From an uncultured Anaerovibrio sp. (GTDB taxonomy: Bacteria; Bacillota; Negativicutes; Selenomonadales; Selenomonadaceae), in assembly GCA_902786545.1 (NCBI GenBank), contig CADACU010000010.1, forward strand, positions 19,589 through 83,588: 64,000 nucleotides of DNA, given 5' to 3'. The position numbers and the translations under genes were made by a program. Shown here one piece after another: positions 37,457 to 45,872 of this stretch. The notes below the pieces were generated by a model, which was given only the letters and a program-made list of their open reading frames with translations, was not told where the DNA came from and did no database searches. Position 1 is the stretch's first letter, and every line of letters begins with the position of its first letter.

Positions 37457-40400
37457 ATGGCTCGATTTTTTATACATCGTCCGATTTTCGCCATCGTTAT
37501 AGCCATTATTATCGTTATTGTTGGTGTTTTGGCAGGATTCAATCTGCCAATTGCCCAATACCCGCAGATTAGCCAGCCAACTATCAATGTAACCACCACC
37601 TATATTGGTGCTAATGCCAGGGTTATAAATCAGACGGTGGCTCAGGTTATTGAGGAACAGGTAAATGGTACTCAGGGTATGGATTATATGTCTTCCACTT
37701 CGGATGATAGTGGTAGTTATAGCCTGGATGTGAGGTTCACCTTGGGCACCGACGGTAATATGGACTCGGTATTGGTACAGAACAATGTGTCTATTGCCAC
37801 TGCCAGCCTGCCATCTGATGTTCAGGATACCGGTGTTACCACGAGAAAATCATCCAGTGATATGGCTTTTATGTTTGCGATGGTTTCACCAAATGGTACT
37901 TTCAAGCGCACCTTTTTGATGAACTATGCAGATATATATATTGTGGACAGCCTCAAGCGAATTCCAGGCGTAGGCGAGGTATCTTCCTTTGGTTCCACTT
38001 ATGCCATGCGTGTTTGGCTGAATCCGGACCGACTGGCTGAATTGGGGATTACTATTTCACAGGTAAAAACTGCCATTCAGGAGCAGAATATTCAGGCTCC
38101 GGCGGGGACCATTGGTCAACTTCCGGCACCGGCTAACCAGGAAAAGCAGTACACAGGCAGTGTGGAAGGGCGTTTGGTAACTCCGGAGGAATTTGGCAAT
38201 ATTGTTATAAAGGCGAATTCTGATGGCTCCTGTGTATACTTGAAAGATGTGGCTCGGGTTGAGACCGGAGCCAAGACCACCTCGATTATTTCGGATTGTG
38301 ATGGTGCCCCGGCTGCTGGTTATGGTATCAAGCTGACCGATGATGCCAATGCCATGGAAACCATCGGCGAGGTAAAAAAGGTATTGAAGGAAGCCTCCAA
38401 GAATTTTCCGGATGATATGGCATATGTGAATATCATTGATAATACCGAATTTATCAGCGAATCCATTGGCGAAGTGGTGCAAACCTTTAAAGAAGCCTTG
38501 GCGTTGGTTATTATCATCGTATTTCTTTTCCTTCAGAGTTGGCGAGCAACCCTTATTCCGGTTTTGGCTATCCCGGTATCCCTTATCGGAACCTTTGCCA
38601 GCTTTATCATTTTAGGGTTTTCCATTAACACTTTGACGCTGTTTGCTATGGTACTGGCCATAGGCTTGGTTGTTGATGATGCCATAGTAGTGGTGGAAAA
38701 TGTCGAATCCCATATGAAGCGTGATGGACTGGGCCCGGTGGAAGCTACTGAAAAGGCCATGGACGAAGTGCAGGGGCCGGTAGTGGCTATTGCCTTTGTG
38801 CTTTCTGCTGTGTTTATTCCGGTGGCGTTCCTGGGGGGGACGACAGGGGTTCTTTATCGGCAGTTTGCGTTGACAATTGTTGTGTCAATGGCTTTGTCAG
38901 CGTTTATTGCCTTAACGCTTACCCCAGCCCTTTGTGCTACCTTGATGAAGCCACATAATCCAAATTCCAAAAAGAATTTCCTGGATAGATTTTTTGACAA
39001 ATTTAATGATTGGTTTGAACGCACTCAAAATCGTTACATTGGTGGGGTTAGCTGGATAATTGACAACTTTAAGGCTGGGCTGGCTTCACTGCTGGTAATA
39101 TGTGTGTTGGCGGGATTTTTCTATACTAAGTTGCCGTCAACCTTCGTTCCGAATGAAGATCAGGGGTACTTTATCGCTGCAGTGACTATGCCGGAGGGCA
39201 CATCATTGAACCGCACCTATGAAACCATGGATGCGTATAGCAAGGAGCTGCAGGAGGTACCTGGAATATCACATATTTTGAGGGTTTCCGGTTATGATGT
39301 TCTTTCGTCAGGTACCAAGTCCAATGCAGGAGCCATGTTTATCTGCTTGGACAACTGGGGGGAGCGTACTACTGCGGAACGATCCATTATGTCTATTATT
39401 CAAAAGGCTAATCTTTTGGGTGTTGAATACCCTGAGGCACAAATTATGGGTATTCTTCCACCGTCATTACCTGGTTTGGGTATGGTAGGTGGCTGGAGTA
39501 TGGAGCTGCAGGATGTGACTGGTCACACGGATCAGGAGCTGGATGCTATCATAAAGGAAATTTTGACGGCCGCTAATCAACGGCCGGAGTTGGCCATGGT
39601 ATACAGTACTTTCTCGATTGCTTCCCCGGTGTGCAAATATGAGGTGGATCGGGAAAAGGTAAAAAAGATGGGGGTAAACCTGGCTGATGTATTTATGGCA
39701 TTGCAGATAAATTATGGTGGCACCCAGGTTAATGATTTCGTTCAATTTGGACGGACCTATAAGGTTATGATGCAATCTGATGCCCAATATCGAAGCGCAT
39801 CCGAGGCATTGAAGTTCTGTTTTGTAAGTAATAGTTCTGGAGACATGGTTCCGTTGGATAGTCTTCTTACACCAAAACTTTCTACCTCAACTTCAGTTAT
39901 TACCCGCTTTAATGGAGCCCGCAGCGTTAGTATTCAGGGAGCTGTAGCTGAGGGTTACAGTTCCGGGCAGGCGATAGCTGCTATGGAGGAAGTGGTACGG
40001 GAAAAAGCCCCAGCTGGTTTTATGGTGGAATGGTCGGGCCAGAGCCGTGAAGAGAAAAAATCGGCTGGAACCACCGGACAGATTCTGATGCTGGCACTGG
40101 TATTCGTATTCCTCTGTTTGGCAGCCCTTTACGAGAGCTGGAGTGTTCCTTTTGCTGTACTGCTTTCGGTACCTACCGGTTTGTTTGGAGCATTTTTCGT
40201 GCAGTGTAGTTTGCTTTACATTGAGGCATTTTGTGGTCATCTGAATCCTGGCCTGCAAAACAGTATTTATATGCAGATTGGTGTAATTATGCTGATGGGT
40301 CTGGCGGCCAAGAATGCAATTCTCATAGTTGAGTTTGCCAAGGTCCGTGTAGATGCTGGAATGGATCCTATCAAGGCGACCATCGAGGCGGCTGGACTCC

Positions 40401-40615
40401 GATTGCGGCCAATACTTATGACTTCCTTGGCGTTTATTATCGGCTGTCTGCCATTGGCTTTGGCCAGTGGGGCCGGTGCTGCCGCCCGAAACAGCATGGG
40501 TACAGCGGTAGTAGGTGGTATGCTTTTTGCCACTGTTTTGGGTATTTTCCTCATACCGGTACTGTATTGCGTTGTGATGTGGATTACACAAAGAATAAAA
40601 GGCAGCAAGTCGTAA
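37457..40615 (+). CDS. RND multidrug efflux transporter, AcrB/HAE1 type
   Basis: The 1052-residue proton-driven pump begins MARFFIHRPIFAIVIAIIIV and has the usual twelve membrane helices with two large periplasmic loops. The proton-relay Asp pair is visible in GLVVDDAIVVVENVE. AAGGAGG precedes the ATG. With its adaptor and channel it forms a complete tripartite pump, probably for hydrophobic drugs or bile-like compounds. No local repressor gene is present. Confidence 0.96.
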   Translation: MARFFIHRPIFAIVIAIIIVIVGVLAGFNLPIAQYPQISQPTINVTTTYIGANARVINQTVAQVIEEQVNGTQGMDYMSSTSDDSGSYSLDVRFTLGTDGNMDSVLVQNNVSIATASLPSDVQDTGVTTRKSSSDMAFMFAMVSPNGTFKRTFLMNYADIYIVDSLKRIPGVGEVSSFGSTYAMRVWLNPDRLAELGITISQVKTAIQEQNIQAPAGTIGQLPAPANQEKQYTGSVEGRLVTPEEFGNIVIKANSDGSCVYLKDVARVETGAKTTSIISDCDGAPAAGYGIKLTDDANAMETIGEVKKVLKEASKNFPDDMAYVNIIDNTEFISESIGEVVQTFKEALALVIIIVFLFLQSWRATLIPVLAIPVSLIGTFASFIILGFSINTLTLFAMVLAIGLVVDDAIVVVENVESHMKRDGLGPVEATEKAMDEVQGPVVAIAFVLSAVFIPVAFLGGTTGVLYRQFALTIVVSMALSAFIALTLTPALCATLMKPHNPNSKKNFLDRFFDKFNDWFERTQNRYIGGVSWIIDNFKAGLASLLVICVLAGFFYTKLPSTFVPNEDQGYFIAAVTMPEGTSLNRTYETMDAYSKELQEVPGISHILRVSGYDVLSSGTKSNAGAMFICLDNWGERTTAERSIMSIIQKANLLGVEYPEAQIMGILPPSLPGLGMVGGWSMELQDVTGHTDQELDAIIKEILTAANQRPELAMVYSTFSIASPVCKYEVDREKVKKMGVNLADVFMALQINYGGTQVNDFVQFGRTYKVMMQSDAQYRSASEALKFCFVSNSSGDMVPLDSLLTPKLSTSTSVITRFNGARSVSIQGAVAEGYSSGQAIAAMEEVVREKAPAGFMVEWSGQSREEKKSAGTTGQILMLALVFVFLCLAALYESWSVPFAVLLSVPTGLFGAFFVQCSLLYIEAFCGHLNPGLQNSIYMQIGVIMLMGLAAKNAILIVEFAKVRVDAGMDPIKATIEAAGLRLRPILMTSLAFIIGCLPLALASGAGAAARNSMGTAVVGGMLFATVLGIFLIPVLYCVVMWITQRIKGSKS

Positions 40616-40734
40616 AATATTTGCTGTTAAATCGTATGTAAGTATAAAAATAAGGACACATAGAAGCAGTTATATTTTTCCAAAGGAATTGTACAGCTAC
40701 TTTCAGTGTCAGGCCAAAATATTAAAGGCGGATG

Positions 40735-40765
40735 GTGGGACTATAGTCAACACCTCCGCCTGTTT
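40735..40765. terminator. Terminator between the RND gene and mgsA
   Basis: AGGCGGA and TCCGCCT pair, with an inner GGTG/CACC extension, between convergent genes. Confidence 0.65.
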
Positions 40766-40793
40766 CAATTCATATGCTGTTGTGGTACAAAGA

Positions 40794-41183
40794 CTATTCG
40801 CTTACAACCGTATTTTCAATAGACACATACTTTAACATAATATGTCCGCTTTTACGGTTGGTGGCCAGTGGTACATTATGAACATCGCACAGCCTGAGCA
40901 GAGCGTTGATATCTGGCTCATGGGGCTGAGAAGTTAATGGGTCCCGCAGGAATATTACATAGTCGATTTCACCGGTTGCCACCTTTGCCCCGATTTGCTG
41001 GTCACCGCCAAGAGGGCCGGACATCATTGTTTCAACTTCTATACCATATTTTTCTTTGATTCTTGTGCCGGTAGTGTTTGTAGCAATCAAGTGACATTCC
41101 TGCAGCAAATCCAGATGCTGCCCCACAAAGTCCAGCATTTCATCCTTTTTCTTGTCATGTGCGATTAGCGCAATAGTTTGCAT
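40794..41183 (-). CDS. mgsA: Methylglyoxal synthase
   Basis: The 129-residue enzyme converts dihydroxyacetone phosphate to methylglyoxal and phosphate, an overflow branch from glycolysis. Motifs include [13 protein letters not shown], the phosphate loop [20 protein letters not shown] with the catalytic Asp region, and [18 protein letters not shown] precedes the start. It stands alone between convergent efflux and divergent STAS genes. Confidence 0.96.
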   Translation of the reverse strand: MQTIALIAHDKKKDEMLDFVGQHLDLLQECHLIATNTTGTRIKEKYGIEVETMMSGPLGGDQQIGAKVATGEIDYVIFLRDPLTSQPHEPDINALLRLCDVHNVPLATNRKSGHIMLKYVSIENTVVSE

Positions 41184-41315
41184 ATAATTCTACCTCTTTT
41201 CTGTTCAACAGTTTTACAAAACACATTATCATAGCATATCTCTAAAATTGTATTTACTATATCATATTTTTTCAACCAAAGAAAATATAATCTTGGTCAG
41301 TTTTTTTGTATCATT

Positions 41316-41349
41316 CATTTCCAAATATATTTCATTTCCAAATATATTT
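41316..41349. repeat. Two-copy 17-bp direct repeat
   Basis: The 17-bp unit CATTTCCAAATATATTT occurs twice in tandem upstream of the STAS gene. It could be a repeated regulator site or simple slippage. Confidence 0.7.
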
Positions 41350-41421
41350 CTGAATTTGCAGGGATTTTACCAAGGCGAGGAGAATCGTACAATAGTATTT
41401 TGTTAGAAAGGGGTTGGCGCC

Positions 41422-41718
41422 ATGCGATATGATAACAGCGAGGGAGTCCTCACAATTTTTCTTAAAGGAGATATGGATGCTCTGAATGCCACTGACATAC
41501 AGCAGGAAATTGGCGAGATACTTAAAACGCAGAAGGGGACTTCCCTGATATTTGATGCCCGGGAACTGGAGTATATTTCCAGTGCTGGCTTGCGGGTCAT
41601 CCTGACTATACAAAAAGAGCTGGGCAGTAAAATTTCTGTCATCAACCTGTCGGAGGAGCTGCTGGAAATTTTTAAAATGGCAGGTTTTCAGTATTTGATG
41701 GAGCTTAAGGGAGTATAG
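41422..41718 (+). CDS. STAS-domain anti-sigma-factor antagonist
   Basis: The 98-residue protein is a single STAS domain of the SpoIIAA/RsbV type. The phosphorylatable Ser is in YISSAGLRVI. When dephosphorylated such proteins bind a kinase-type anti-sigma factor and free its partner. The next gene is the matching PP2C phosphatase, but no HATPase kinase or sigma factor is encoded here. AAAGGGG lies before the ATG. Confidence 0.9.
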   Translation: MRYDNSEGVLTIFLKGDMDALNATDIQQEIGEILKTQKGTSLIFDARELEYISSAGLRVILTIQKELGSKISVINLSEELLEIFKMAGFQYLMELKGV

Positions 41719-41741
41719 GCAGGCTTCGGAGGAGGCCGGAA

Positions 41742-43952
41742 ATGGATAAACTACGCAAAATTATCGAAATTATTTTGCAGCGGGGCGAACAGAATATTTA
41801 TCGGCGCATTCTTCATACAGCTCTTTGGGGTAGTTGTGTAACTTTTATGGTCATGGGAGGAATTTTCCTTGTCAGCATGTTGATATTGCATTATGGATTG
41901 CATGAGCAGGGCAAAGATTTTTCCCAGAAAATGGGTGATTATCTGGAGAAGAATTTCCAGGAAGAAGTAAAGGACCGGCTTACGGAAACTGCTGAATTGA
42001 GGGCCCAAATGGTAGGGCGACTGCTGAAAGGCTGCTCTCTTAGTGTGGAATATTTGGCTGAAACAATGTCCGATACTCTGCAACACCCAGTTGATTACAA
42101 ACCAAAGGAACTGCCAGTGGCTAATTTTGAAGAAGTGGCGGACAATGTACCTTATGTATATTACCTTCCGGAGCTGTTGAAGCAGGGGCTGTCCCCGGAG
42201 CTGAATCAAGAGGTTGCCGTAGTGTCATCGGTTGAGGATGATATCAGGCGGATGAGCCGTCGCTATCAAGGTAGTATTTTGGCCGTATCTACCAAGGGAT
42301 ATCTGATTCGTATGGATATGCTCGATTTGGATGGAAAAGGGGCAGTGCTGAGTCATGAACCCTTGTGTAGTACCTATGACTATAGAAATAAAGAATGGTA
42401 TCAGTCCGTCATTACGGAAGACCGATTGATATTTACCAACCCATATATGGCGTCATATGGCCGTCCATGCATATCTATATGTGCACCCTACCATGATGCT
42501 GGTGGCGTTGCCGGGGTGGTAGTGGCGGATATTGATACGGACTATATATGTAGGCAAATGGACGGTTCAGATGTAGATGGCTCTAATTTTAGCTTTATTA
42601 TGGACCGAAAGGGTGATGTCATTATCTCTTCCCGCAAGGAGGGGGCCTTTGCTGCTACTGATATGAATCAGAACCTTACGAAGGCAACCGACAAGGCTAT
42701 GGCTGAAACAGCTGAGCGTATGGTAGCAGGTGAAACGGGAATTGCTTTGGTGCATGTTGATGGAGGCGAATACTATTTGGCGTATGCTCCTTTACCGGAG
42801 ATGGGCTGGAGTGTAGGCACTGTTATAGATACGACAGTAATATCTGCCAGTGGTGATCAGGCTGAGGAATATGTCAACGATGTTTTTGAAAGCTATGATT
42901 ATGAATTGGGAAAATTCTTTTTGATTAAGGCTATTGGTGCCATATTGCTGTTTGTTCTGACCTTATATCTGATTTTACGGCGCAATGTAAAAATGGCTCG
43001 GGGGTTTGCCGAGCCTATAAACACCCTTATAAAGGGGGTAAAGGAAATTGCGGAGGGGAATTTGGACCGAAAGCTGTCCATTCAAACCGGTGATGAACTG
43101 GAAACCTTGGCGGAAAGTTTCAATAATATGACAAATGAGCTGACCATATATATGGACAGTCTTGCCAAAACCACCGCCCAAAAAGAGCATATTGAAACGG
43201 AGCTTTCCGTTGCTACCCGCATTCAGACCGGTATGCTGCCGGATGGCACCCATCCTTTCCCGGAGCGCCAAGATTTTGATATGGCGGCTCTGATGCGCCC
43301 GGCCAGAGAAGTGGGAGGGGATTTTTATGATTTCTACTTTTTGGATGAGCACCATCTGGTCCTGACGGTGGCCGATGTGTCTGATAAAGGGGTTCCAGCG
43401 GCTCTTTTTATGGCGATTTCCAAGACCATGCTGAAGGAAAACCTTTTGTTTGCCGGTGATCCGGAACGGCTTGGTGAGGTGTTTACTGAAACCAATAGCG
43501 CACTCATCAGGAGCAACAAAGAGAATATGTTTGTGACAGTTTTCTGTGGCGTGCTGGATACTGTTACTGGGGTGTTTACCTATGTAAATGCCGGACACAA
43601 TCCGCCGGTTATTCGTCAGAATGGTCGGTGTCGATATTTGGAATTGGCACAACACCCTATTATGGGGATAGTGGAAGATTTATCTTATGGTGTGTCGCGA
43701 TTGCAATTAAAAAATGGCGATGCCATATTTCTCTATACGGATGGTGTTACTGAAGCTGCGAATGAGAAGAGGAAGTTTTCTGTCTCCAGGGACAGTGCTG
43801 AACATGAGATAGAGGGAATATATGACGCAGTTCGTGAATTCGCTCAGGGTGCAGCCCAGTCGGATGATATTACCATGCTGGAATTGATATATTATGGTTC
43901 ATCACAGGAAAGTCACATGCTGGATGAACAGAAATATTATGCCGCACCATAA
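41742..43952 (+). CDS. Membrane-bound RsbU/SpoIIE-type PP2C phosphatase with extracellular sensor
   Basis: The 736-residue protein has a membrane helix near 30-52, a large extracellular Cache-like sensor (about 60-385; ICAPYHDAGGVAGVVVADID), a second helix at about 390-412, HAMP (about 415-470), a linker helix, and a SpoIIE phosphatase domain from ~500 with EVGGDFYDFYFL, VADVSDKGVPAALFM and YTDGVTEAANE. It should dephosphorylate the STAS protein encoded 23 bp upstream in response to an outside signal. AGGAGG precedes the ATG. Confidence 0.93.
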   Translation: MDKLRKIIEIILQRGEQNIYRRILHTALWGSCVTFMVMGGIFLVSMLILHYGLHEQGKDFSQKMGDYLEKNFQEEVKDRLTETAELRAQMVGRLLKGCSLSVEYLAETMSDTLQHPVDYKPKELPVANFEEVADNVPYVYYLPELLKQGLSPELNQEVAVVSSVEDDIRRMSRRYQGSILAVSTKGYLIRMDMLDLDGKGAVLSHEPLCSTYDYRNKEWYQSVITEDRLIFTNPYMASYGRPCISICAPYHDAGGVAGVVVADIDTDYICRQMDGSDVDGSNFSFIMDRKGDVIISSRKEGAFAATDMNQNLTKATDKAMAETAERMVAGETGIALVHVDGGEYYLAYAPLPEMGWSVGTVIDTTVISASGDQAEEYVNDVFESYDYELGKFFLIKAIGAILLFVLTLYLILRRNVKMARGFAEPINTLIKGVKEIAEGNLDRKLSIQTGDELETLAESFNNMTNELTIYMDSLAKTTAQKEHIETELSVATRIQTGMLPDGTHPFPERQDFDMAALMRPAREVGGDFYDFYFLDEHHLVLTVADVSDKGVPAALFMAISKTMLKENLLFAGDPERLGEVFTETNSALIRSNKENMFVTVFCGVLDTVTGVFTYVNAGHNPPVIRQNGRCRYLELAQHPIMGIVEDLSYGVSRLQLKNGDAIFLYTDGVTEAANEKRKFSVSRDSAEHEIEGIYDAVREFAQGAAQSDDITMLELIYYGSSQESHMLDEQKYYAAP

Positions 43953-43980
43953 AAAAGTTAAAAAAATTACACCAATGCTA

Positions 43981-44009
43981 TTGATTTATAAGCTAAAATG
44001 TTTTATACT
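43981..44009 (+). promoter_or_regulatory. Promoter of structured RNA copy 1
   Basis: TTGATT and TATACT are separated by 17 bp, beginning 28 bp after the phosphatase stop. The same layout recurs before copy 2. Confidence 0.72.
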
Positions 44010-44015
44010 TTAGTC

Positions 44016-44179
44016 ACACAGATATCACATTCTTTCCATCTTGATATGGATTTCTTTTTTCATATCATACTCCTTCCTATGGTTGTTGGAAGATAGGCGC
44101 CAACAACGGGCTATAGGATTCTCCCACTTTTCTTTATAGCCAACTTCACAACAGGGTCGCTACGGCGGCCCATTTTTGT
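44016..44179 (+). ncRNA. Unrecognised structured small RNA, copy 1
   Basis: The predicted transcript of ~164 nt starts ACACAGATATCACATTCTT. It folds into GATATG/CATATC (44043-44066), GTTGTTGG/CCAACAAC (44082-44107), GGCTATA/TATAGCC (44109-44141), and a terminator GGGTCGC-TACG-GCGGCCC (44154-44171) followed by ATTTTT. The terminator loop is of the UNCG class. No open reading frame of note lies inside. It has a second copy at 44788-44953 with stem-preserving changes. I match it to no known RNA family; 6S RNA was considered and does not fit. Confidence 0.75.
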
Positions 44180-44260
44180 TGCCATGAAATAGCTTTACTG
44201 TTGATTTTAGATTGGTTTTCAGGCAGTTTCCGTTATGAGGAATCGAATCTTTTTTTGAAG

Positions 44261-44292
44261 CAAAAAAAGAAGCCGCCATGCGACTTCTTGGG
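44261..44292 (-). terminator. Terminator downstream of GG-leader peptide gene 1
   Basis: On the minus strand AAGAAG-T-CG pairs with CG-G-CTTCTT and is followed by a run of T, about 90 bp after the peptide stop. Confidence 0.7.
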
Positions 44293-44381
44293 AGGGGTCG
44301 ATGCCAGGTACTCGGCATCTGGGTTTTATTGGAAATCGGTTTTTTAGATGGAAAGTGATTGGTAATATTTTGTAAGGTTAT

Positions 44382-44630
44382 TTAAGCTTCGATCAGCGGA
44401 CCGGTTTTAGTGAGCGGGCCAGTTTCATTAAGAGGACCGGTTTCATTGAGAGGAGCGATTTCATTTATAGGGTCCGGTCCTGGAGCCAAAGGTCCGTGCG
44501 TCTTTTCGTACGGTTCGTGATTCAATGGATTAGTATTGTCAGTCTTGCCCAGCGGTCCGGTTCCACCTGCTACATTTTCCATTTCCGCTACATTTAGTTC
44601 GCTCTTTTTCATAGTATCGGTCTTTTTCAT
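44382..44630 (-). CDS. Double-glycine-leader peptide with Pro-Leu repeat core
   Basis: The 82-residue product begins MKKTDTMKKSELNVAEMENV followed by AGG, a leader like those cut by peptidase-containing ABC exporters. The predicted mature part is acidic and repetitive, with APLNET, GPLNET, GPLTKT and GPLIEA in series. It could be a bacteriocin-like, signalling or modified peptide; no exporter or modifying enzyme is in the window. AAAGGAG precedes the chosen ATG; a longer frame from 44723 lacks support. It lies antisense between the two structured RNA copies. Confidence 0.72.
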   Translation of the reverse strand: MKKTDTMKKSELNVAEMENVAGGTGPLGKTDNTNPLNHEPYEKTHGPLAPGPDPINEIAPLNETGPLNETGPLTKTGPLIEA

Positions 44631-44667
44631 ATTTAAGCACTCCTTTCTGCTGTTAAGTTTTTCTTCT

Positions 44668-44708
44668 TGTCTATACATACGATTAGTTGTGAATATTATT
44701 ACAAAAAA
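44668..44708 (-). promoter_or_regulatory. Shared promoter block of GG-leader peptide 1
   Basis: On the minus strand TTTTTTGTAAT and CGTATGTATAGACA are separated by 16 bp. The same two blocks with the same spacing stand before the second GG-leader gene (45809-45849). The left block is not a standard -35. Confidence 0.65.
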
Positions 44709-44752
44709 GTCAACTGCTGTCAAAAAAAGTTAAAAATTTTACACTATAACTA

Positions 44753-44781
44753 TTGCTTTATAGGTTAAAATGTTTTATACT
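44753..44781 (+). promoter_or_regulatory. Promoter of structured RNA copy 2
   Basis: TTGCTT and TATACT are separated by 17 bp. Flanking sequence matches the copy 1 promoter closely. Confidence 0.72.
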
Positions 44782-44787
44782 ATGTAT

Positions 44788-44953
44788 ACACAGATATCAC
44801 ATTCTTCCATTTTTGATGTGAAATACATTGTTTCACATCAAATGCTTTTCTATGATTGTTGGATAATAGGCGCCAACAATAGGCTGTAAGGTTCTTCGTA
44901 CCTTTCCTTATAGCTATTTCGCACACTGGGTTGCTTCGGCAGCCCATTTTTAT
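44788..44953 (+). ncRNA. Unrecognised structured small RNA, copy 2
   Basis: This ~165-nt transcript has the same order of elements as copy 1: ACACAGATATCACATTCTT; a 12-bp hairpin TTTGATGTGAAA/TTTCACATCAAA (44812-44842); ATTGTTGG/CCAACAAT (44855-44880); GGCTGTAAGG/CCTTATAGCT (44882-44915); and a terminator GGGTTGC-TTCG-GCAGCCC (44928-44945) with a T run. Changes from copy 1 keep pairing: a G-C becomes A-T in the second stem and a C-G becomes T-A in the terminator stem. The gap between the peptide gene and the His-rich gene is otherwise empty. Confidence 0.75.
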
Positions 44954-45004
44954 TTTGCTGTCATTTTCGTTACAGTTGAATGATGGGGAAATGGCCTTTA
45001 TAAT

Positions 45005-45036
45005 AAAAAAACAGAGCCATTATTGACTCTGCTTTT
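45005..45036 (-). terminator. Terminator of His-rich peptide gene 1
   Basis: On the minus strand CAGAGTC and GGCTCTG pair (one G-U) and are followed by TTTTTTT. Confidence 0.82.
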
Positions 45037-45066
45037 AGAGGGATGTATGGAGATTTGTTTTACTTA

Positions 45067-45342
45067 TTAGCCACGCCCTTTGTCGGTAATACCGGTTTCC
45101 CATTCAAACCAATCATTATGGCGTATGTGCTTTTTGTTGTTTTTGTGATTTTTCTTAACTTCCTTATGATATTCAGGTTTTATTTCTTTTTTGTGATGTT
45201 TGTTATGTCTGTTATGGTGATGTTCGGACAATTCCTGATGAATGGTTGTTTTCTGGTCATGGTGTGGGGTGGCTGCAAAAGCAGGAACTGCGGTCAACAA
45301 CATAATACCGGTAATAATGGCTGCTATAGTTTTCTTTGTCAT
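45067..45342 (-). CDS. Secreted histidine/lysine-rich peptide 1
   Basis: The 91-residue product has a signal peptide (MTKKTIAAIITGIMLLTAVP, cleavage near AFA-AT). The mature chain is packed with His and Lys (TPHHDQKTTIHQELSEHHHN, then HNKHHKKEIKP) and ends in GRG. Its paralogue at 50419-50676 shares the signal, the start TPHHD and the end GRG. Metal binding in the periplasm is a natural guess from the histidines; a polyanion-binding role is the alternative. Its upstream region carries a response-regulator-like direct repeat. Confidence 0.8.
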   Translation of the reverse strand: MTKKTIAAIITGIMLLTAVPAFAATPHHDQKTTIHQELSEHHHNRHNKHHKKEIKPEYHKEVKKNHKNNKKHIRHNDWFEWETGITDKGRG

Positions 45343-45370
45343 AATTATCGCCCCTTTCTTTTATGTGTTT

Positions 45371-45402
45371 ATTATAGGGCTGTATTTTAAGAAAATCCTA
45401 AG
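45371..45402 (-). promoter_or_regulatory. Direct-repeat operator and -10 of His-rich gene 1
   Basis: On the minus strand CTTAGG-N5-CTTAAA is followed by nine bases and TATAAT. The hexamer-5-hexamer form is like PmrA/QseB-type OmpR-family boxes. The paralogue has the same spacing throughout. Confidence 0.6.
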
Positions 45403-45452
45403 CATAGGATTAAAAGTAGCTTAGATTTTTCGTGATTATTTTACTCCGGATG

Positions 45453-45497
45453 CCAAAAGAACTGCCAATGATGAAAACATCAAATGCGGCAGTTCTT
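45453..45497 (-). terminator. Terminator of GG-leader peptide gene 2
   Basis: AAGAACTGCC and GGCAGTTCTT form a 10-bp stem with an inner GATG/CATC stem and a TTTT exit on the minus strand. Confidence 0.8.
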
Positions 45498-45554
45498 CGG
45501 GCCTATTAGCAGTCCTTCACTAAATCCTCTTAGATGAATGGACTGTTATGTTGT

Positions 45555-45758
45555 TTATGCAGCTTTTTGTGGTGGATTCTGTTGTGGCTGTTTAGGCTGA
45601 GGGTTATCCTTTTTAGGTGTTGCGATATCCCTTATCAAATCAATAATATCCCTAACTAGCTGAAACGGCTTACGGCGTGGCCCATGGAGACGAATTCTTG
45701 GGCGGCCTCCTGCTACGGTGTTCAGTTCCATTTCATTGAGTTCAATTTTCTTGCTCAT
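45555..45758 (-). CDS. Double-glycine-leader cationic peptide
   Basis: The 67-residue product has the leader MSKKIELNEMELNTVAGG. The mature part of 49 residues starts with a basic stretch (RPRIRLHGPRRKPF), continues with an amphipathic helix (LVRDIIDLIRDIA), and ends in a Pro/Gln tail. This is compatible with a class II bacteriocin-like or membrane-active peptide. No immunity gene or ABC exporter is seen. AAGGGAG precedes the ATG. It shares leader style and promoter block with the gene at 44382-44630. Confidence 0.75.
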   Translation of the reverse strand: MSKKIELNEMELNTVAGGRPRIRLHGPRRKPFQLVRDIIDLIRDIATPKKDNPQPKQPQQNPPQKAA

Positions 45759-45808
45759 AGTATTATCTCCCTTCTTGCATGGGGTGTGTACCCATGTTTC
45801 TTGCTCTC

Positions 45809-45849
45809 TGTCTATATATACGGACCATGAAGGGAATCATTACAAAAAA
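45809..45849 (-). promoter_or_regulatory. Shared promoter block of GG-leader peptide 2
   Basis: On the minus strand TTTTTTGTAAT and CGTATATATAGACA are separated by 16 bp, as before the first peptide gene, ending 50 bp before the start codon. Confidence 0.65.
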
Positions 45850-45872
45850 ATAAAAATACGAGGAGTTGGCTT

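Noticed and set aside
44016-44953. 6S RNA or another housekeeping RNA
   Set aside because: The 5' and 3' ends do not pair into a closing stem with a central bubble. The layout is a series of separate hairpins ending in an intrinsic terminator, and two tandem copies exist.
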